The notes beneath the pieces were generated by a model. It did not search any database. It was given only the letters and a program-made list of their open reading frames with translations, and was not told the origin of the DNA. The position numbers and the translations under genes are program-made. A stretch of 64,000 nt of DNA from Streptomyces sp. Ru72 (GTDB lineage Bacteria > Actinomycetota > Actinomycetes > Streptomycetales > Streptomycetaceae), in contig NZ_PQSR01000018.1 of NCBI RefSeq assembly GCF_002920635.1, positions 1-64,000 of the forward strand. Reading direction: 5' to 3'. Positions 17,180-27,965 of this stretch are shown piece by piece; positions within the stretch are counted from its first letter, which is position 1, and each line of letters starts with the position of its first letter.

Positions 17180-19597
17180 TCACGCCGCCACCGGAACCTC
17201 CGGCGTCGCATCGCTCGTGGCGGGCGCGAGGGCCAGCTCCAGGACCTGGCGGACGTCCGTGACGGCGTGGACGTCGAGCTTGTCCAGCACCTCCGCCGGG
17301 ACGTCGTCCAGGTCCGGCTCGTTGCGCTTGGGGATGATCACCGTGGTGACCCCCGCCCGGTGCGCGGCGAGCAGCTTCTGCTTCACCCCGCCGATCGGCA
17401 GGACCCGGCCGGTCAGCGAGACCTCACCGGTCATCGCCACGTCCGTGCGGACCAGCCGGCCCGACAGCAGCGAGGCCAGCGCGGTCGTCATCGTGACGCC
17501 CGCGCTCGGACCGTCCTTGGGGACCGCGCCCGCCGGGAAGTGGATGTGCACGCCCCGGTCCTTCAGATCGCCGACGGGCAGTTCCAGTTCGGCGCCGTGG
17601 GAGCGCAGGAAGCTGAGGGCGATCTGCGCGGACTCCTTCATCACGTCGCCCAGCTGGCCGGTCAGGGTCAGGCCCGCCGCGCCCGTCTCCGGGTCGGCCA
17701 GCGACGCCTCCACGTAGAGGACGTCCCCGCCCGCGCCGGTGACCGCGAGGCCGGTGGCCACACCGGGGACCGCGGTGCGCCGCTCGGCCGGGTCCTGGGC
17801 GGACTCGGGCACGTGGTGCGGGCGCCCGAGCAGCCCGCGCAGGTCCTCGTCCCGGACGGTGAACGGCAGCTCGCGTTCGCCGAGTTCGTGCTGGGCCGTG
17901 ACCTTGCGCAGCAGCCGCGCGATGGACCGCTCCAGGGTGCGCACGCCCGCCTCGCGGGTGTACTCGCCGGCGAGCTTGCGCAGCGCGGCCTCGTCGATCG
18001 TGACCTCGTCCTTGTTCAGGCCGGCCCGCTCCAGCTGGCGCGGGAGCAGGTGGTCACGGGCGATGACGACCTTCTCGTCCTCGGTGTAGCCGTCCAGGCG
18101 GACGATGTCCATGCGGTCGGCGAGCGCCTCCGGGATGGCCTCCAGGACGTTGGCCGTGGCGAGGAACACCACGTCGGACAGATCGAGTTCGACCTCCAGG
18201 TAGTGGTCGCGGAACGTGTGGTTCTGCGCCGGGTCCAGGACCTCCAGCAGGGCCGCGGCCGGGTCGCCGCGGAAGTCGGAGCCCACCTTGTCGATCTCGT
18301 CGAGCAGGACGACCGGGTTCATGGAACCGGCCTCCTTGATGGCGCGGACGATACGGCCGGGCAGGGCGCCGACGTACGTACGGCGGTGGCCGCGGATCTC
18401 GGCCTCGTCACGGACACCGCCGAGGGCGACGCGGACGAACGTGCGGCCCATGGCGTGCGCGACGGACTCGCCGAGGCTGGTCTTGCCGACGCCGGGCGGT
18501 CCGACGAGCGCCAGCACGGCGCCGCCGCGACGGCCGCCCACGACGCCGAGGCCCCGGTCGGCGCGCCGCTTGCGCACCGCGAGGTACTCGGTGATGCGCT
18601 CCTTCACGTCCTCCAGGCCCGCGTGCTCCGCGTCCAGGACGGCCCTGGCGCCGCGGATGTCGTACGCGTCCTCGGTGCGCTCGTTCCAGGGCATCTCGAG
18701 CACGGTGTCGAGCCAGGTGCGGATCCAGGAGCCCTCGGGGGACTGGTCGCTGGTGCGCTCGAGCTTGTCGACCTCCTTGAGCGCGGCCTCACGCACCTTC
18801 TCGGGCAGGTCGGCGGCCTCCACGCGGGCGCGGTAGTCGTCGGACTCCTCACCCTCCGCGGTGTCGCCGTTCAGCTCGCGCAGCTCCTTGCGGACGGCTT
18901 CCAGCTGGCGGCGCAGCAGGAACTCGCGCTGCTGCTTGTCGACGCCTTCCTGGACGTCCTTGGCGATGGACTCGGCGACCTCCTGCTCGGCGAGGTGGTC
19001 GCGGAGCTGCTGGGTGGCGAGCTTGAGCCGGGCCACCGGGTCGGTGGTCTCCAGGAGTTCCACCTTCTGTTCGGTGGTCAGGAAGGGCGAGTAGCCGGAG
19101 TTGTCGGCGAGCGCGGAGACGTCGTCGATGGCCTGGACGCGGTCGACGACCTGCCAGGCGCCGCGCTTCTTCAGCCAGCTGGCGGCGAGGGCCTTGTACT
19201 CCTTGACGAGTTCGGCGACATGGCCGGGCAGCGGGTCGGGGACCGTCTCGTCGATGCGTGTTCCCTCGACCCAGAGCGCCGCGCCGGGCCCGGTGGTGCC
19301 CGCACCGATCTTCACCCGTCCCAGGCCGCGGATGAGGGCGCCCGGGTCGCCGTCCGCGAGCCGGCCGACCTGCTCGACGGTGCCGAGGACACCGGTGGCG
19401 GCGTACGTGCCGTCGATGCGTGGAACGAGCAGGACCCTGGGCTTTCCGGGCTCGGAACGGGCGGCCGCCTGGGCGGCCTCCACCGCCGCGCGGACCTCGG
19501 AGTCGCTCAGGTCCAGCGGGACCACCATGCCGGGCAGCACAACCTCGCCGTCGAGCGGCAGCACAGGCAGAGTGAGCGGTGAGGACGTCGAAGCCAT
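17180..19597 (-). CDS. lon: ATP-dependent protease Lon
   Basis: An 805-residue LonA protease. It has the N-terminal substrate domain (LPVLPLDGEVVLPGMVVPL), a helical coiled-coil region, an AAA+ domain with Walker A GPPGVGKTS (residues about 363-371) and Walker B VVLLDEID, and a C-terminal protease domain. The catalytic Ser is in DGPSAGVT (about 697) and the Lys in GVKQKLLAAHRAG (about 740). It degrades damaged and regulatory proteins in the cytosol. AAGGGGAG precedes the ATG. A HAIR-like palindrome 23 bp upstream predicts HspR repression and heat-shock induction. Confidence 0.98.
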   Translation of the reverse strand: MASTSSPLTLPVLPLDGEVVLPGMVVPLDLSDSEVRAAVEAAQAAARSEPGKPRVLLVPRIDGTYAATGVLGTVEQVGRLADGDPGALIRGLGRVKIGAGTTGPGAALWVEGTRIDETVPDPLPGHVAELVKEYKALAASWLKKRGAWQVVDRVQAIDDVSALADNSGYSPFLTTEQKVELLETTDPVARLKLATQQLRDHLAEQEVAESIAKDVQEGVDKQQREFLLRRQLEAVRKELRELNGDTAEGEESDDYRARVEAADLPEKVREAALKEVDKLERTSDQSPEGSWIRTWLDTVLEMPWNERTEDAYDIRGARAVLDAEHAGLEDVKERITEYLAVRKRRADRGLGVVGGRRGGAVLALVGPPGVGKTSLGESVAHAMGRTFVRVALGGVRDEAEIRGHRRTYVGALPGRIVRAIKEAGSMNPVVLLDEIDKVGSDFRGDPAAALLEVLDPAQNHTFRDHYLEVELDLSDVVFLATANVLEAIPEALADRMDIVRLDGYTEDEKVVIARDHLLPRQLERAGLNKDEVTIDEAALRKLAGEYTREAGVRTLERSIARLLRKVTAQHELGERELPFTVRDEDLRGLLGRPHHVPESAQDPAERRTAVPGVATGLAVTGAGGDVLYVEASLADPETGAAGLTLTGQLGDVMKESAQIALSFLRSHGAELELPVGDLKDRGVHIHFPAGAVPKDGPSAGVTMTTALASLLSGRLVRTDVAMTGEVSLTGRVLPIGGVKQKLLAAHRAGVTTVIIPKRNEPDLDDVPAEVLDKLDVHAVTDVRQVLELALAPATSDATPEVPVAA

Positions 19598-19619
19598 GAT
19601 CTCCCCTTCGGCAGTCAAG

Positions 19620-19638
19620 TTGAGCTGTGCAGACTCAA
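19620..19638. promoter_or_regulatory. HAIR element (HspR operator) upstream of lon
   Basis: TTGAG-N9-CTCAA matches the HAIR consensus CTTGAGT-N7-ACTCAAG in its core. It starts 23 bp upstream of the lon ATG on the minus strand. HspR is known to control lon in Streptomyces, so a functional operator is likely. Confidence 0.8.
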
Positions 19639-19884
19639 TGCACGAGAGGATTCGATTGTTCCCCCAGCCTTGTTCGCTCTCGGCGATCAGTCGGTGCGGG
19701 TGCTGTGACCAGGCACGGAGTGGCGTGGAGACAGATCGACGCCCGAGGCCGGGACGGCTCGCTCGGGAGGCCGGGACGGGTCGCCGTGGGAGGCGGGGCG
19801 GCGTCCGCGTGTGGTGCTTCGGACGGTTCGGGCGGTGCCGCATGAGTGGCGCGTGGCAGCAAAGCCGCGGGGCGTGGGCCGAAG

Positions 19885-20664
19885 TCACCGAGCCGGCGCC
19901 GGGGTGACCTCCGCTCCGGTCCGGGCCCAGCGCCGTACCAGCGGCCAGGTCGCGATGCCGACCGCCAGCGCCAGCAGATGGCCCCAGTTGCTCAGCGGGT
20001 CCGTGAACTCGGCCAGGTCCTGGAGGAGTAGCGCGGAGAACACGATCAGCACGATCGAGCGCAGCCACGGCCGCAGCAACCCCGTCAGCGCGCCCAGGCT
20101 CGCCGCCACCCCGAAGCTGATGCCGTAGTCGAGGCGGTGCAGCGAACTGTCCGGCAGATGGCCCGCCAGCACCGCGAGGCCGACCGGGACCTCGGTGCCC
20201 AGCGTCGCGAGCACATGCCCCGACAGGAAGACGACGGCCGTGCGGGCACCGCCTATCCGCCGCTCCAGCGCCGTCAGCACGACCAGGAAGACGAGCGTGT
20301 AGTACGACATCATCCCGCCCGCGATCCACAACGCGCTGGCCAGCAGCACCACCACCGGACTGCGCATCAGATGCGCGACGTCCGTGCTGGATGCCTGGTA
20401 CAGGGCGTTCACCAGCGACGGGTCGGCGAACTGGGCGAACAGTGAGGTCACCAGCAACACGGCGGCGTAGCCGAAGCTGAACGGCGCCCGTCCGGGGCTC
20501 GGCAGCAGCGACACCAGGCGCGGTGCCGTCCACCGCACCGGGAGGGCAGCCGGAGACGCGACGGACGGCGGCGCCGTGCGCTGACGCGGCATGCCGTCCA
20601 GAAGCGGCACGCCCGTCTCGGGGGGCGTGAGCGAGGCGTCAGCCGCCGAGACCGTACGTTCCAA
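19885..20664 (-). CDS. Rhomboid-like membrane protein
   Basis: A 259-residue protein with a soluble N-terminus of about 60 residues and six hydrophobic segments. The segment LDYGISFGVAASLGAL holds a serine in a GISFG context, and a histidine follows in the last segment (NWGHLLALAVGIA). These match the Ser-His dyad placement of rhomboid-like proteins, although the standard GXSG is not exact, so protease activity is uncertain. The TTG start at 20664 has GGAAGGAG about 9 nt upstream. Confidence 0.75.
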   Translation of the reverse strand: MERTVSAADASLTPPETGVPLLDGMPRQRTAPPSVASPAALPVRWTAPRLVSLLPSPGRAPFSFGYAAVLLVTSLFAQFADPSLVNALYQASSTDVAHLMRSPVVVLLASALWIAGGMMSYYTLVFLVVLTALERRIGGARTAVVFLSGHVLATLGTEVPVGLAVLAGHLPDSSLHRLDYGISFGVAASLGALTGLLRPWLRSIVLIVFSALLLQDLAEFTDPLSNWGHLLALAVGIATWPLVRRWARTGAEVTPAPAR

Positions 20665-20897
20665 GGTGCGGCGCTCCTTCCGTCAGGCCCCACCCTTCGC
20701 GCCACGCCGGTCGCTGTCTATGACCGACGCCACCCGAGACGCGATTCACAGCAACTTCCCATCTCTTTCCGGCGTCCGGGGCGAGCGCGCGCGACTGCCG
20801 GCGGCATCGGAGTGCGCTCGACCGCTGCGGGAAGACCCGTTCGGCCGCCGGGGAAAATCCTTCGTCCGCCGCCCCGCAGGTCACCAGAATGTGGTCC

Positions 20898-21584
20898 ATG
20901 CCTCATCCGTACGACACCGACGGGACCCCGGTGGTCCTGGACCGTCGCGAGGGACCGCACGGCGAGGTGGTGCTGCGGCGCCACGGTGAGCTGCTGCAGA
21001 TCATCGCCAACGGCTGCTTCCTGATGGACACCTCCGACGGGCGCTCGGAACGGCTGCTGGTGCAGGCCGCGTCGGACGCCCTGGACGGCCGCCCGGACCC
21101 GAGCGTGCTGATCGGCGGACTCGGCGTCGGTTTCTCGCTCGCGCACGCCGCCGCCGACCCCCGCTGGGGACGCATCACCGTCGTCGAACGCGAACGCGCC
21201 GTCATCGACTGGCACCTCGAGGGCCCCCTGTCCACGCTGACCGCCGACGCGCTGGCCGATCCGCGCACCCGCGTCGTGGAGGCCGACCTCGTCACCCACG
21301 TCAATGAGACATCGGACACGTACGACGCCCTCTGCCTGGACATCGACAACGGCCCCGCGTGGACGGTCACGGACGACAACGGCAACCTCTACTCGACGTC
21401 CGGACTCACAAGCTGCGCAAGGGTGTTGAAACCCGGCGGTGTGCTCGCGGTGTGGTCGGCCGAGCCCTCTCCGGAATTTGAAGGAACCCTTAGGAATGCC
21501 GGGTTCCGGCAGGTGCGTACCGAAGAGGTGCCCGTTGCCCGGGGCGTTCCCGACGTCGTGCACCTCGCGATCGGACCTGGATAG
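20898..21584 (+). CDS. Spermidine synthase-like (Rossmann methyltransferase-fold) protein
   Basis: A 228-residue protein with the spermidine-synthase-type Rossmann fold: VLIGGLGVGFSLAHAA (nucleotide-binding loop), ITVVERERAVIDWH (acidic residue at the end of strand 2) and YDALCLDIDNGPAW (strand 4). It lacks the N-terminal domain of true polyamine synthases, so the substrate is unknown. Two in-frame ATGs exist; 20898 is preferred because CAGAAT (20885-20890) ends 7 nt before it, a likely leaderless arrangement, while 20889 has only a weak AGG. Confidence 0.82.
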   Translation: MPHPYDTDGTPVVLDRREGPHGEVVLRRHGELLQIIANGCFLMDTSDGRSERLLVQAASDALDGRPDPSVLIGGLGVGFSLAHAAADPRWGRITVVERERAVIDWHLEGPLSTLTADALADPRTRVVEADLVTHVNETSDTYDALCLDIDNGPAWTVTDDNGNLYSTSGLTSCARVLKPGGVLAVWSAEPSPEFEGTLRNAGFRQVRTEEVPVARGVPDVVHLAIGPG

Positions 21585-21696
21585 CCGACCGGCGGTAACT
21601 CCCCGTACGCTGCTTCCCTGACGCGGATCATTCAAGCGTCAAACGCAGTCATGGGATCACCCCACGGATTCCGGAAAGCAACCCCAGGGGCGGGCG

Positions 21697-22434
21697 ATGG
21701 AGCAGACACACACCTCCCACAACGGCACGACGGCGACCCCGGGCGCTCAACGACGCGTCCTGGTGGTCGAGGACGACCAGACGATCGTCGACGCCATCGC
21801 CACCCGTCTGCGCGCGGAGGGATTCCTCGTGCAAACGGCAGGTGACGGCCCGGCGGCGGTCGACACGGCGGAGGCATGGCAGCCCGACCTGCTGATCCTC
21901 GACATCATGCTGCCGGGCTTCGACGGGCTGGAGGTCTGCCGGCGTGTGCAGGCCCAGCGCCCGGTGCCGGTGCTGATGCTCACCGCGCGCGACGACGAGA
22001 CCGACATGCTGGTCGGACTCGGTGTCGGCGCCGACGACTACATGACCAAACCGTTCTCGATGCGGGAGCTGGCGGCACGCGTGCACGTGCTGCTGCGCCG
22101 GGTGGAGCGGGCCGCGCTGGCCGCCGCGACCCCCCGCACCGGGATACTGCGCCTCGGCGAACTGGAGATCGACCATGCGCAGCGCAGGGTGCGGGTGCGC
22201 AGCGAGGACGTCCATCTGACGCCCACCGAGTTCGACCTGCTGGTGTGCCTGGCCAACACGCCGCGTGCCGTGCTCTCCCGTGAGCAGTTGCTCGCCGAGG
22301 TGTGGGACTGGGCGGACGCCTCCGGCACCCGCACCGTGGACAGCCACATCAAGGCGCTGCGGCGGAAGATCGGCGCGGAGCGCATCCGAACGGTGCACGG
22401 CGTGGGCTACGCCCTGGAGACCCCGACGCCATGA
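21697..22434 (+). CDS. OmpR-family response regulator
   Basis: A 245-residue two-domain regulator. The receiver has VEDDQ, the phospho-acceptor Asp in LLILDIMLPG, LMLTARDD and the invariant Lys in DYMTKPF. The C-terminal winged helix ends in TVDSHIKALRRKIGAERIRTVHGVGYAL in pattern. It is coupled to the following kinase by an ATGA overlap. The signal sensed and the regulon are not visible from sequence. Confidence 0.97.
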   Translation: MEQTHTSHNGTTATPGAQRRVLVVEDDQTIVDAIATRLRAEGFLVQTAGDGPAAVDTAEAWQPDLLILDIMLPGFDGLEVCRRVQAQRPVPVLMLTARDDETDMLVGLGVGADDYMTKPFSMRELAARVHVLLRRVERAALAAATPRTGILRLGELEIDHAQRRVRVRSEDVHLTPTEFDLLVCLANTPRAVLSREQLLAEVWDWADASGTRTVDSHIKALRRKIGAERIRTVHGVGYALETPTP

Positions 22435-23540
22435 GCAGCGGGCGGTCGGCCGCGCGGAGGAGCCCCGGGCAGCCCTGGGGCGGCGTACGCCCGTTCTCGA
22501 TCAAGACCAAGCTGGGCGCGCTGGTCGTCATCTCGGTGTTCATCACCACGGGTCTGCTGATGATCGCGGTGCGCACCGCCACCGAGCTGCGGTTCATCAC
22601 GGTGTTCTCGATGATCGCCACCCTGCTGATCACGCAGTTCGTGGCGCACTCGCTCACCGCTCCGCTGGACGAGATGAACGCCGTGGCCCGGTCCATCTCG
22701 CACGGCGACTACAGCCGTCGTGTGCGCGACAACCGCCGGGACGAGCTGGGTGACCTGGCCCAGACGATCAACCTGATGGCCGACGAGCTGGAGGCCCAGG
22801 ACAGCCAGCGCAAGGAGCTGGTGGCGAACGTCTCGCACGAGCTGCGCACGCCCATCGCGGGCCTGCGCGCGGTGCTGGAGAACATCGTCGACGGGGTCAC
22901 CGAGGCCGACCCGGAGACCATGCGCACGGCACTGAAGCAGACCGAGCGCCTCGGGCGCCTGGTGGAGACGCTGCTGGACCTCTCTCGCCTGGACAACGGC
23001 GTCGTTCCGCTGAAGAAACGTCGCTTCGAGGTGTGGCCGTACCTCTCGGGCGTCCTCAAGGAGGCCCAGATGGTGTCCTCCGCGCGCGCGGGCCTCGCCT
23101 CGGGCTCCGGCAGCCACAGCCGTACGGACGTCCATCTGCACCTCGACGTCTCCCCGCCGGAGCTGACCGCGCACGCCGACCCGGAGCGGATCCACCAGGT
23201 CGTCGCCAACCTGATCGACAACGCCGTCAAGCACAGCCCGCCGCACGGCCGCGTCACGGTGAAGGCCCGGCGCGGCCCCGCTCCGGACTCGCTGGAGCTG
23301 GAGGTGCTGGACGAGGGCCCCGGCATCCCCCAGTCGGAGTGGCACCGGGTCTTCGAGCGCTTCAACCGCGGCGCCGTGAACCGGCCGCACGGGCCCGGCA
23401 GCGACGGCGGCACGGGCCTCGGCCTGGCGATCGCCCGCTGGGCGGTGGATCTGCACGGTGGCCGGATCGGGGTGGCCGAATCCCCGCGCGGCTGCCGGAT
23501 CCAGGTCACCCTTCCGGGAGAGCCGTCTCTGCCAAGTTGA
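22431..23540 (+). CDS. Sensor histidine kinase of a two-component pair
   Basis: A 369-residue kinase. Two membrane segments lie near residues 28-68 (LGALVVISVFITTGLLMIAV and FITVFSMIATLLITQFVAHSL) with almost no extracytoplasmic loop, then HAMP and the H-box (LVANVSHELRTPIAGLRAVLENI). The ATPase has NLIDNAVKHS, DEGPGIP and GGTGLGLAIARW. The short loop suggests it senses a membrane or intracellular signal rather than a periplasmic ligand (inference). It starts within the stop codon of the response regulator gene. Confidence 0.97.
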   Translation: MSSGRSAARRSPGQPWGGVRPFSIKTKLGALVVISVFITTGLLMIAVRTATELRFITVFSMIATLLITQFVAHSLTAPLDEMNAVARSISHGDYSRRVRDNRRDELGDLAQTINLMADELEAQDSQRKELVANVSHELRTPIAGLRAVLENIVDGVTEADPETMRTALKQTERLGRLVETLLDLSRLDNGVVPLKKRRFEVWPYLSGVLKEAQMVSSARAGLASGSGSHSRTDVHLHLDVSPPELTAHADPERIHQVVANLIDNAVKHSPPHGRVTVKARRGPAPDSLELEVLDEGPGIPQSEWHRVFERFNRGAVNRPHGPGSDGGTGLGLAIARWAVDLHGGRIGVAESPRGCRIQVTLPGEPSLPS

Positions 23541-23822
23541 CGTAAAGTTCGAACCGGAGCAACAAGATCCACGCCTGTCCGCACACCCGGACACGTGTGA
23601 TCAGGCAGAGGCCCGCGCACTCCCCGCGCCGGGCCCGGGCCGTCGCACCCGTCCACAACCGGAACCACGCTTGTTTCCCGCCATTTCAACCCCTGAAACG
23701 CACTTTCCGATGTGACTTACGCGACGATGAACCGGCCCGACCTGACCTTCGCGGTCTTGGAGGCGTAGCCTTTATTCCCGCTGTCCAATCACCTTGTGAA
23801 GCGGAAGAGGGCGGTTGCCGCC

Positions 23823-26800
23823 GTGTCGCCACAGTCCCCCAGTAACCCGAGCGTCTCGACCGACGACCAAGCCGGGAAGAACCCCGCTGCTGCGTTCGGT
23901 CCCAACGAGTGGCTCGTCGACGAGATCTATCAGCAGTACCTCCAGGACCCGAATTCGGTAGACCGCGCCTGGTGGGACTTCTTCGCCGACTACAAGCCGG
24001 GGGCCGCCGCCGCTGCCTCCTCGGCTCCGTCGGGTCCCGCGGCCGCGGGGGCCGCGGAGACCACCACGGCGCCCCAGGCAGCGCAGTCCGCGCCCGCGGC
24101 TCCCGCCGCACCGCAGGTCCCGGCCGCCGCCGCACCGCAGCCGGCCGCCGCGCCGGCCCCGGTGAAGCCCGCCCCGGCCGCCGCCGCACCGGCTCCGGCC
24201 AAGCCCGCCGCACCCGCCGCCGCGAAGCCCGCCGCGGCCCCCGCCCAGCCCAAGAAGGACGAGCCCGTGTCCGAGGCCCCCGCCGGCCCCGAACTGGTGA
24301 CGCTGCGCGGCCCCGCCGCCGCCGTCGCGAAGAACATGAACGCCTCCCTGGAGATCCCCACGGCCACGTCCGTGCGCGCGGTCCCGGTGAAGCTGCTCTT
24401 CGACAACCGCATCGTCATCAACAACCACCTCAAGCGCGCCCGCGGCGGGAAGATCTCCTTCACGCACCTCATCGGCTACGCGATGGTCCAGGCCATCAAG
24501 GCGATGCCGTCGATGAACTGGTCGTTCGCGGAGAAGGACGGCAAGCCCACCCTGGTCAGGCCCGACCACGTCAACCTCGGCCTCGCCATCGACCTGGTCA
24601 AGCCCAACGGCGACCGCCAGCTCGTCGTCGCGGCGATCAAGAAGGCCGAGACCCTGAACTTCTTCGAGTTCTGGCAGGCCTACGAGGACATCGTCCGCCG
24701 CGCCCGCGACGGCAAGCTGACGATGGACGACTTCACCGGCGTCACCGTCTCCCTCACCAACCCCGGCGGCCTCGGCACGGTCCACTCGGTGCCGCGCCTG
24801 ATGCCCGGCCAGTCGGTGATCATGGGCGTCGGCTCCATGGACTACCCGGCGGAGTTCCAGGGCACCTCCCAGGACACCCTGAACAAGCTCGGCATCTCCA
24901 AGGTCATGACGCTCACGTCGACCTACGACCACCGGGTCATCCAGGGCGCCGCCTCCGGCGAGTTCCTCCGCCAGGTCGCGAACCTGCTGCTGGGCGAGAA
25001 CCGCTTCTACGACGAGATCTTCGAGGCCCTGCGCATCCCCTACGAGCCGGTCCGCTGGCTCAAGGACATCGACGCAAGCCACGACGACGACGTCACCAAG
25101 GCGGCCCGCGTCTTCGAGCTGATCCACTCCTACCGGGTCCGCGGCCACGTCATGGCCGACACCGACCCGCTGGAGTACCAGCAGCGCAAGCACCCCGACC
25201 TGGACATCACCGAGCATGGCCTCACCCTGTGGGACCTGGAGCGCGAGTTCGCCGTCGGCGGCTTCGCCGGCAAGTCGATGATGAAGCTGCGCGACATCCT
25301 CGGCGTGCTCCGTGACTCCTACTGCCGCACCACCGGCATCGAGTACATGCACATCCAGGACCCCAAGCAGCGCAAGTGGATCCAGGACCGCGTCGAGCGC
25401 GCGCACTCCAAGCCGGAGCGCGAGGAGCAGCTGCGCATCCTGCGCCGGCTGAACGCGGCGGAGGCCTTCGAGACCTTCCTGCAGACGAAGTACGTCGGCC
25501 AGAAGCGCTTCTCCCTCGAGGGCGGCGAGTCCGTCATCCCGCTGCTCGACGCGGTGATCGACTCCGCGGCCGAGTCCCGCCTGGACGAGGTCGTCATCGG
25601 AATGGCCCACCGCGGCCGTCTGAACGTCCTGGCGAACATCGTCGGCAAGTCGTACGCGCAGATCTTCCGCGAGTTCGAGGGCAACCTCGACCCGAAGTCG
25701 ATGCACGGCTCCGGCGACGTGAAGTACCACCTGGGCGCCGAGGGCACCTTCACCGGCCTGGACGGCGAGCAGATCAAGGTCTCGCTGGCCGCGAACCCCT
25801 CCCACCTGGAGACGGTCGACCCGGTCATCGAGGGCATCACCCGGGCCAAGCAGGACATCATCAACAAGGGCGGCACGGACTTCACGGTGCTGCCGGTGGC
25901 GATCCACGGCGACGCGGCCTTCGCGGGCCAGGGCGTGGTGGCCGAGACCCTGAACATGTCGCAGCTGCGCGGCTACCGCACCGGCGGCACGGTCCACATC
26001 GTCATCAACAACCAGGTCGGCTTCACCGCGGCCCCCGAGTCCTCGCGCTCCTCCATGTACGCGACGGACGTCGCCCGCATGATCGAGGCCCCGATCTTCC
26101 ACGTGAACGGCGACGACCCCGAGGCCGTCGTGCGCGTCGCACGCCTGGCCTTCGAGTTCCGCCAGGCGTTCAACAAGGACGTGGTGATCGACCTCATCTG
26201 CTACCGCCGCCGCGGTCACAACGAGTCGGACAACCCGGCCTTCACCCAGCCGCTGATGTACGACCTGATCGACAAGAAGCGCTCGGTGCGCAAGCTGTAC
26301 ACCGAGTCCCTGATCGGTCGCGGCGACATCACCCTGGAGGAGGCCGAGCAGGCGCTGCAGGACTACCAGGGCCAGCTGGAGAAGGTCTTCACGGAGGTCC
26401 GCGAGGCCACCACGGCCCAGCCGAGCGTCGGCCCGGTCACGGACCCGCAGGCGGAGTTCCCGGTCGCCGTGAACACCGCGATCTCCACGGAGGTCGTGAA
26501 GCGGATCGCGGAGTCCCAGGTCAACATCCCCGAGTCCTTCCACGTACACCCGCGTCTGCTGCCTCAGCTGCAGCGCCGGGCGGCCATGGTCGAGGACGGC
26601 ACGATCGACTGGGGCATGGGCGAGACCCTCGCGGTCGGCTCCCTCCTCCTGGAGGGCACCCCGGTCCGCCTGTCCGGCCAGGACTCCCAGCGCGGCACCT
26701 TCGGCCAGCGCCACGCGGTCCTCATCGACCGCCAGACGGGCGAGGAGTACACCCCGCTCCAGTACCTCGCCGAGGACCAGGCGCGCTACAACGTCTACAA

Positions 26801-27653
26801 CTCCCTTCTGTCCGAGTACGCGGTCATGGGCTTCGAGTACGGCTACTCGCTGGCCCGCCCCGACGCGCTCGTGATGTGGGAGGCGCAGTTCGGCGACTTC
26901 GTCAACGGCGCGCAGACGGTGGTCGACGAGTACATCTCGGCGGCCGAGCAGAAGTGGGGCCAGACGAGCGGTGTCGTCCTGCTGCTCCCCCACGGCTACG
27001 AGGGTCAGGGCCCGGACCACTCCTCGGCCCGCGTCGAGCGGTTCCTCCAGCTCTGCGCCCAGAACAACATGACGGTCGCCATGCCGACCCTCCCGTCGAA
27101 CTACTTCCACCTCCTGCGCTGGCAGGTGCACAACCCGCACCACAAGCCGCTGGTGGTCTTCACCCCGAAGTCGATGCTGCGTCTCAAGGCCGCCGCATCG
27201 AAGACGGAGGAGTTCACGTCGGGTCAGTTCCGCCCGGTCATCGGCGATTCCGCGGTGGACCCCGCCGCCGTCCGCAAGGTCGTCTTCGTGGCCGGCAAGC
27301 TGTACTACGACCTGGATGCCGAGCGCACCAAGCGCGGCGTGACGGACACGGCGATCATCCGCCTCGAGCGGCTGTACCCGCTGCCGGGTGCGGAGCTCCA
27401 GGAGGAGATCAAGAAATACCCGAACGCCGAGAAGTACCTGTGGGCCCAGGAGGAGCCGGCGAACCAGGGCGCCTGGCCGTTCATCGCCCTGAACCTGATC
27501 GACCACCTGGACCTGGCGGTCGGCGCGGACATCCCGGCCGGCGAGCGCCTGCGCCGCATCTCCCGCCCGCACTCGTCGTCCCCGGCGGTGGGCTCGGCGA
27601 AGCGGCACCAGGCGGAGCAGGAGCAGCTGGTGCGTGAGGTGTTCGAGGCGTAG
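23823..27653 (+). CDS. kgd: Multifunctional 2-oxoglutarate decarboxylase/dehydrogenase E1-E2 (Kgd)
   Basis: A 1276-residue fused enzyme of the TCA cycle. The N-terminal [16 protein letters not shown] helix is followed by an Ala/Pro-rich linker, an E2-type acyltransferase domain (residues about 165-405, with DHRVIQG), then the thiamine-diphosphate E1 domain ([18 protein letters not shown] and a following NN). There is no lipoyl domain, as in mycobacterial Kgd/SucA. It decarboxylates 2-oxoglutarate and, with lipoylated E2 and E3 elsewhere, makes succinyl-CoA. GTG 23823 is preferred; GTG 23796 is in frame but lacks a ribosome site. A strong hairpin follows the stop. Confidence 0.96.
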   Translation: MSPQSPSNPSVSTDDQAGKNPAAAFGPNEWLVDEIYQQYLQDPNSVDRAWWDFFADYKPGAAAAASSAPSGPAAAGAAETTTAPQAAQSAPAAPAAPQVPAAAAPQPAAAPAPVKPAPAAAAPAPAKPAAPAAAKPAAAPAQPKKDEPVSEAPAGPELVTLRGPAAAVAKNMNASLEIPTATSVRAVPVKLLFDNRIVINNHLKRARGGKISFTHLIGYAMVQAIKAMPSMNWSFAEKDGKPTLVRPDHVNLGLAIDLVKPNGDRQLVVAAIKKAETLNFFEFWQAYEDIVRRARDGKLTMDDFTGVTVSLTNPGGLGTVHSVPRLMPGQSVIMGVGSMDYPAEFQGTSQDTLNKLGISKVMTLTSTYDHRVIQGAASGEFLRQVANLLLGENRFYDEIFEALRIPYEPVRWLKDIDASHDDDVTKAARVFELIHSYRVRGHVMADTDPLEYQQRKHPDLDITEHGLTLWDLEREFAVGGFAGKSMMKLRDILGVLRDSYCRTTGIEYMHIQDPKQRKWIQDRVERAHSKPEREEQLRILRRLNAAEAFETFLQTKYVGQKRFSLEGGESVIPLLDAVIDSAAESRLDEVVIGMAHRGRLNVLANIVGKSYAQIFREFEGNLDPKSMHGSGDVKYHLGAEGTFTGLDGEQIKVSLAANPSHLETVDPVIEGITRAKQDIINKGGTDFTVLPVAIHGDAAFAGQGVVAETLNMSQLRGYRTGGTVHIVINNQVGFTAAPESSRSSMYATDVARMIEAPIFHVNGDDPEAVVRVARLAFEFRQAFNKDVVIDLICYRRRGHNESDNPAFTQPLMYDLIDKKRSVRKLYTESLIGRGDITLEEAEQALQDYQGQLEKVFTEVREATTAQPSVGPVTDPQAEFPVAVNTAISTEVVKRIAESQVNIPESFHVHPRLLPQLQRRAAMVEDGTIDWGMGETLAVGSLLLEGTPVRLSGQDSQRGTFGQRHAVLIDRQTGEEYTPLQYLAEDQARYNVYNSLLSEYAVMGFEYGYSLARPDALVMWEAQFGDFVNGAQTVVDEYISAAEQKWGQTSGVVLLLPHGYEGQGPDHSSARVERFLQLCAQNNMTVAMPTLPSNYFHLLRWQVHNPHHKPLVVFTPKSMLRLKAAASKTEEFTSGQFRPVIGDSAVDPAAVRKVVFVAGKLYYDLDAERTKRGVTDTAIIRLERLYPLPGAELQEEIKKYPNAEKYLWAQEEPANQGAWPFIALNLIDHLDLAVGADIPAGERLRRISRPHSSSPAVGSAKRHQAEQEQLVREVFEA

Positions 27654-27965
27654 GCCCCACGGCGGTACGCACGAAGGGCCCGGCCCGAGTCCGCGTGACT
27701 CGGGCCGGGCCCTCTCCGCGTCTTGGACGGCTCACGTGCCGCGTGGTCCGCGCCGCTCGGCGGCCGACAGCCGCGCGGCCGGCTGGTGGACTCGCGCAAG
27801 GAGATCGTCGCCGAAGGCGCCTTGCACCCTCTCCCACCCGTACCGCCTCCGCCGGCTCCTCGCCCGGCCCGAGCAGGGCGGGCGCAGGGGTCACGCGGCA
27901 CCTCCGATCGGTACGTAGGCTGGTTCCGGCACCACCGGCCCGTACGAACGCAGGAGAGCAGCCCC
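27654..27965. other. Intergenic region after kgd
   Basis: Apart from the kgd terminator, I see no convincing gene in this 312-bp gap. A TAGGCT hexamer (27916-27921) may be the -10 element for the small gene at 27966. The middle part shows no start-plus-ribosome-site signal. Confidence 0.5.
27675..27713 (+). terminator. Terminator after kgd
   Basis: A perfect 16-bp stem (27675-27690 with 27698-27713) closes a 7-nt loop 22 bp after the kgd stop. It lacks a long T-run, as is usual for Streptomyces terminators. Confidence 0.85.

Noticed and set aside
16457..19582. Very long open frame antisense to lon
   Set aside because: It mirrors the lon codons, has no ribosome site and encodes a low-complexity Gly/Asp/Leu/Arg-rich peptide; it is a by-product of GC-rich third positions.
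20137..20445. Plus-strand open frame opposite the rhomboid-like gene
   Set aside because: His/Gln/Arg-rich shadow of a protein with clear membrane segments on the minus strand.
23772..27608. 1278-codon open frame antisense to kgd
   Set aside because: It is His/Arg/Asp/Leu-rich with no recognisable domain, directly opposite a certain gene.
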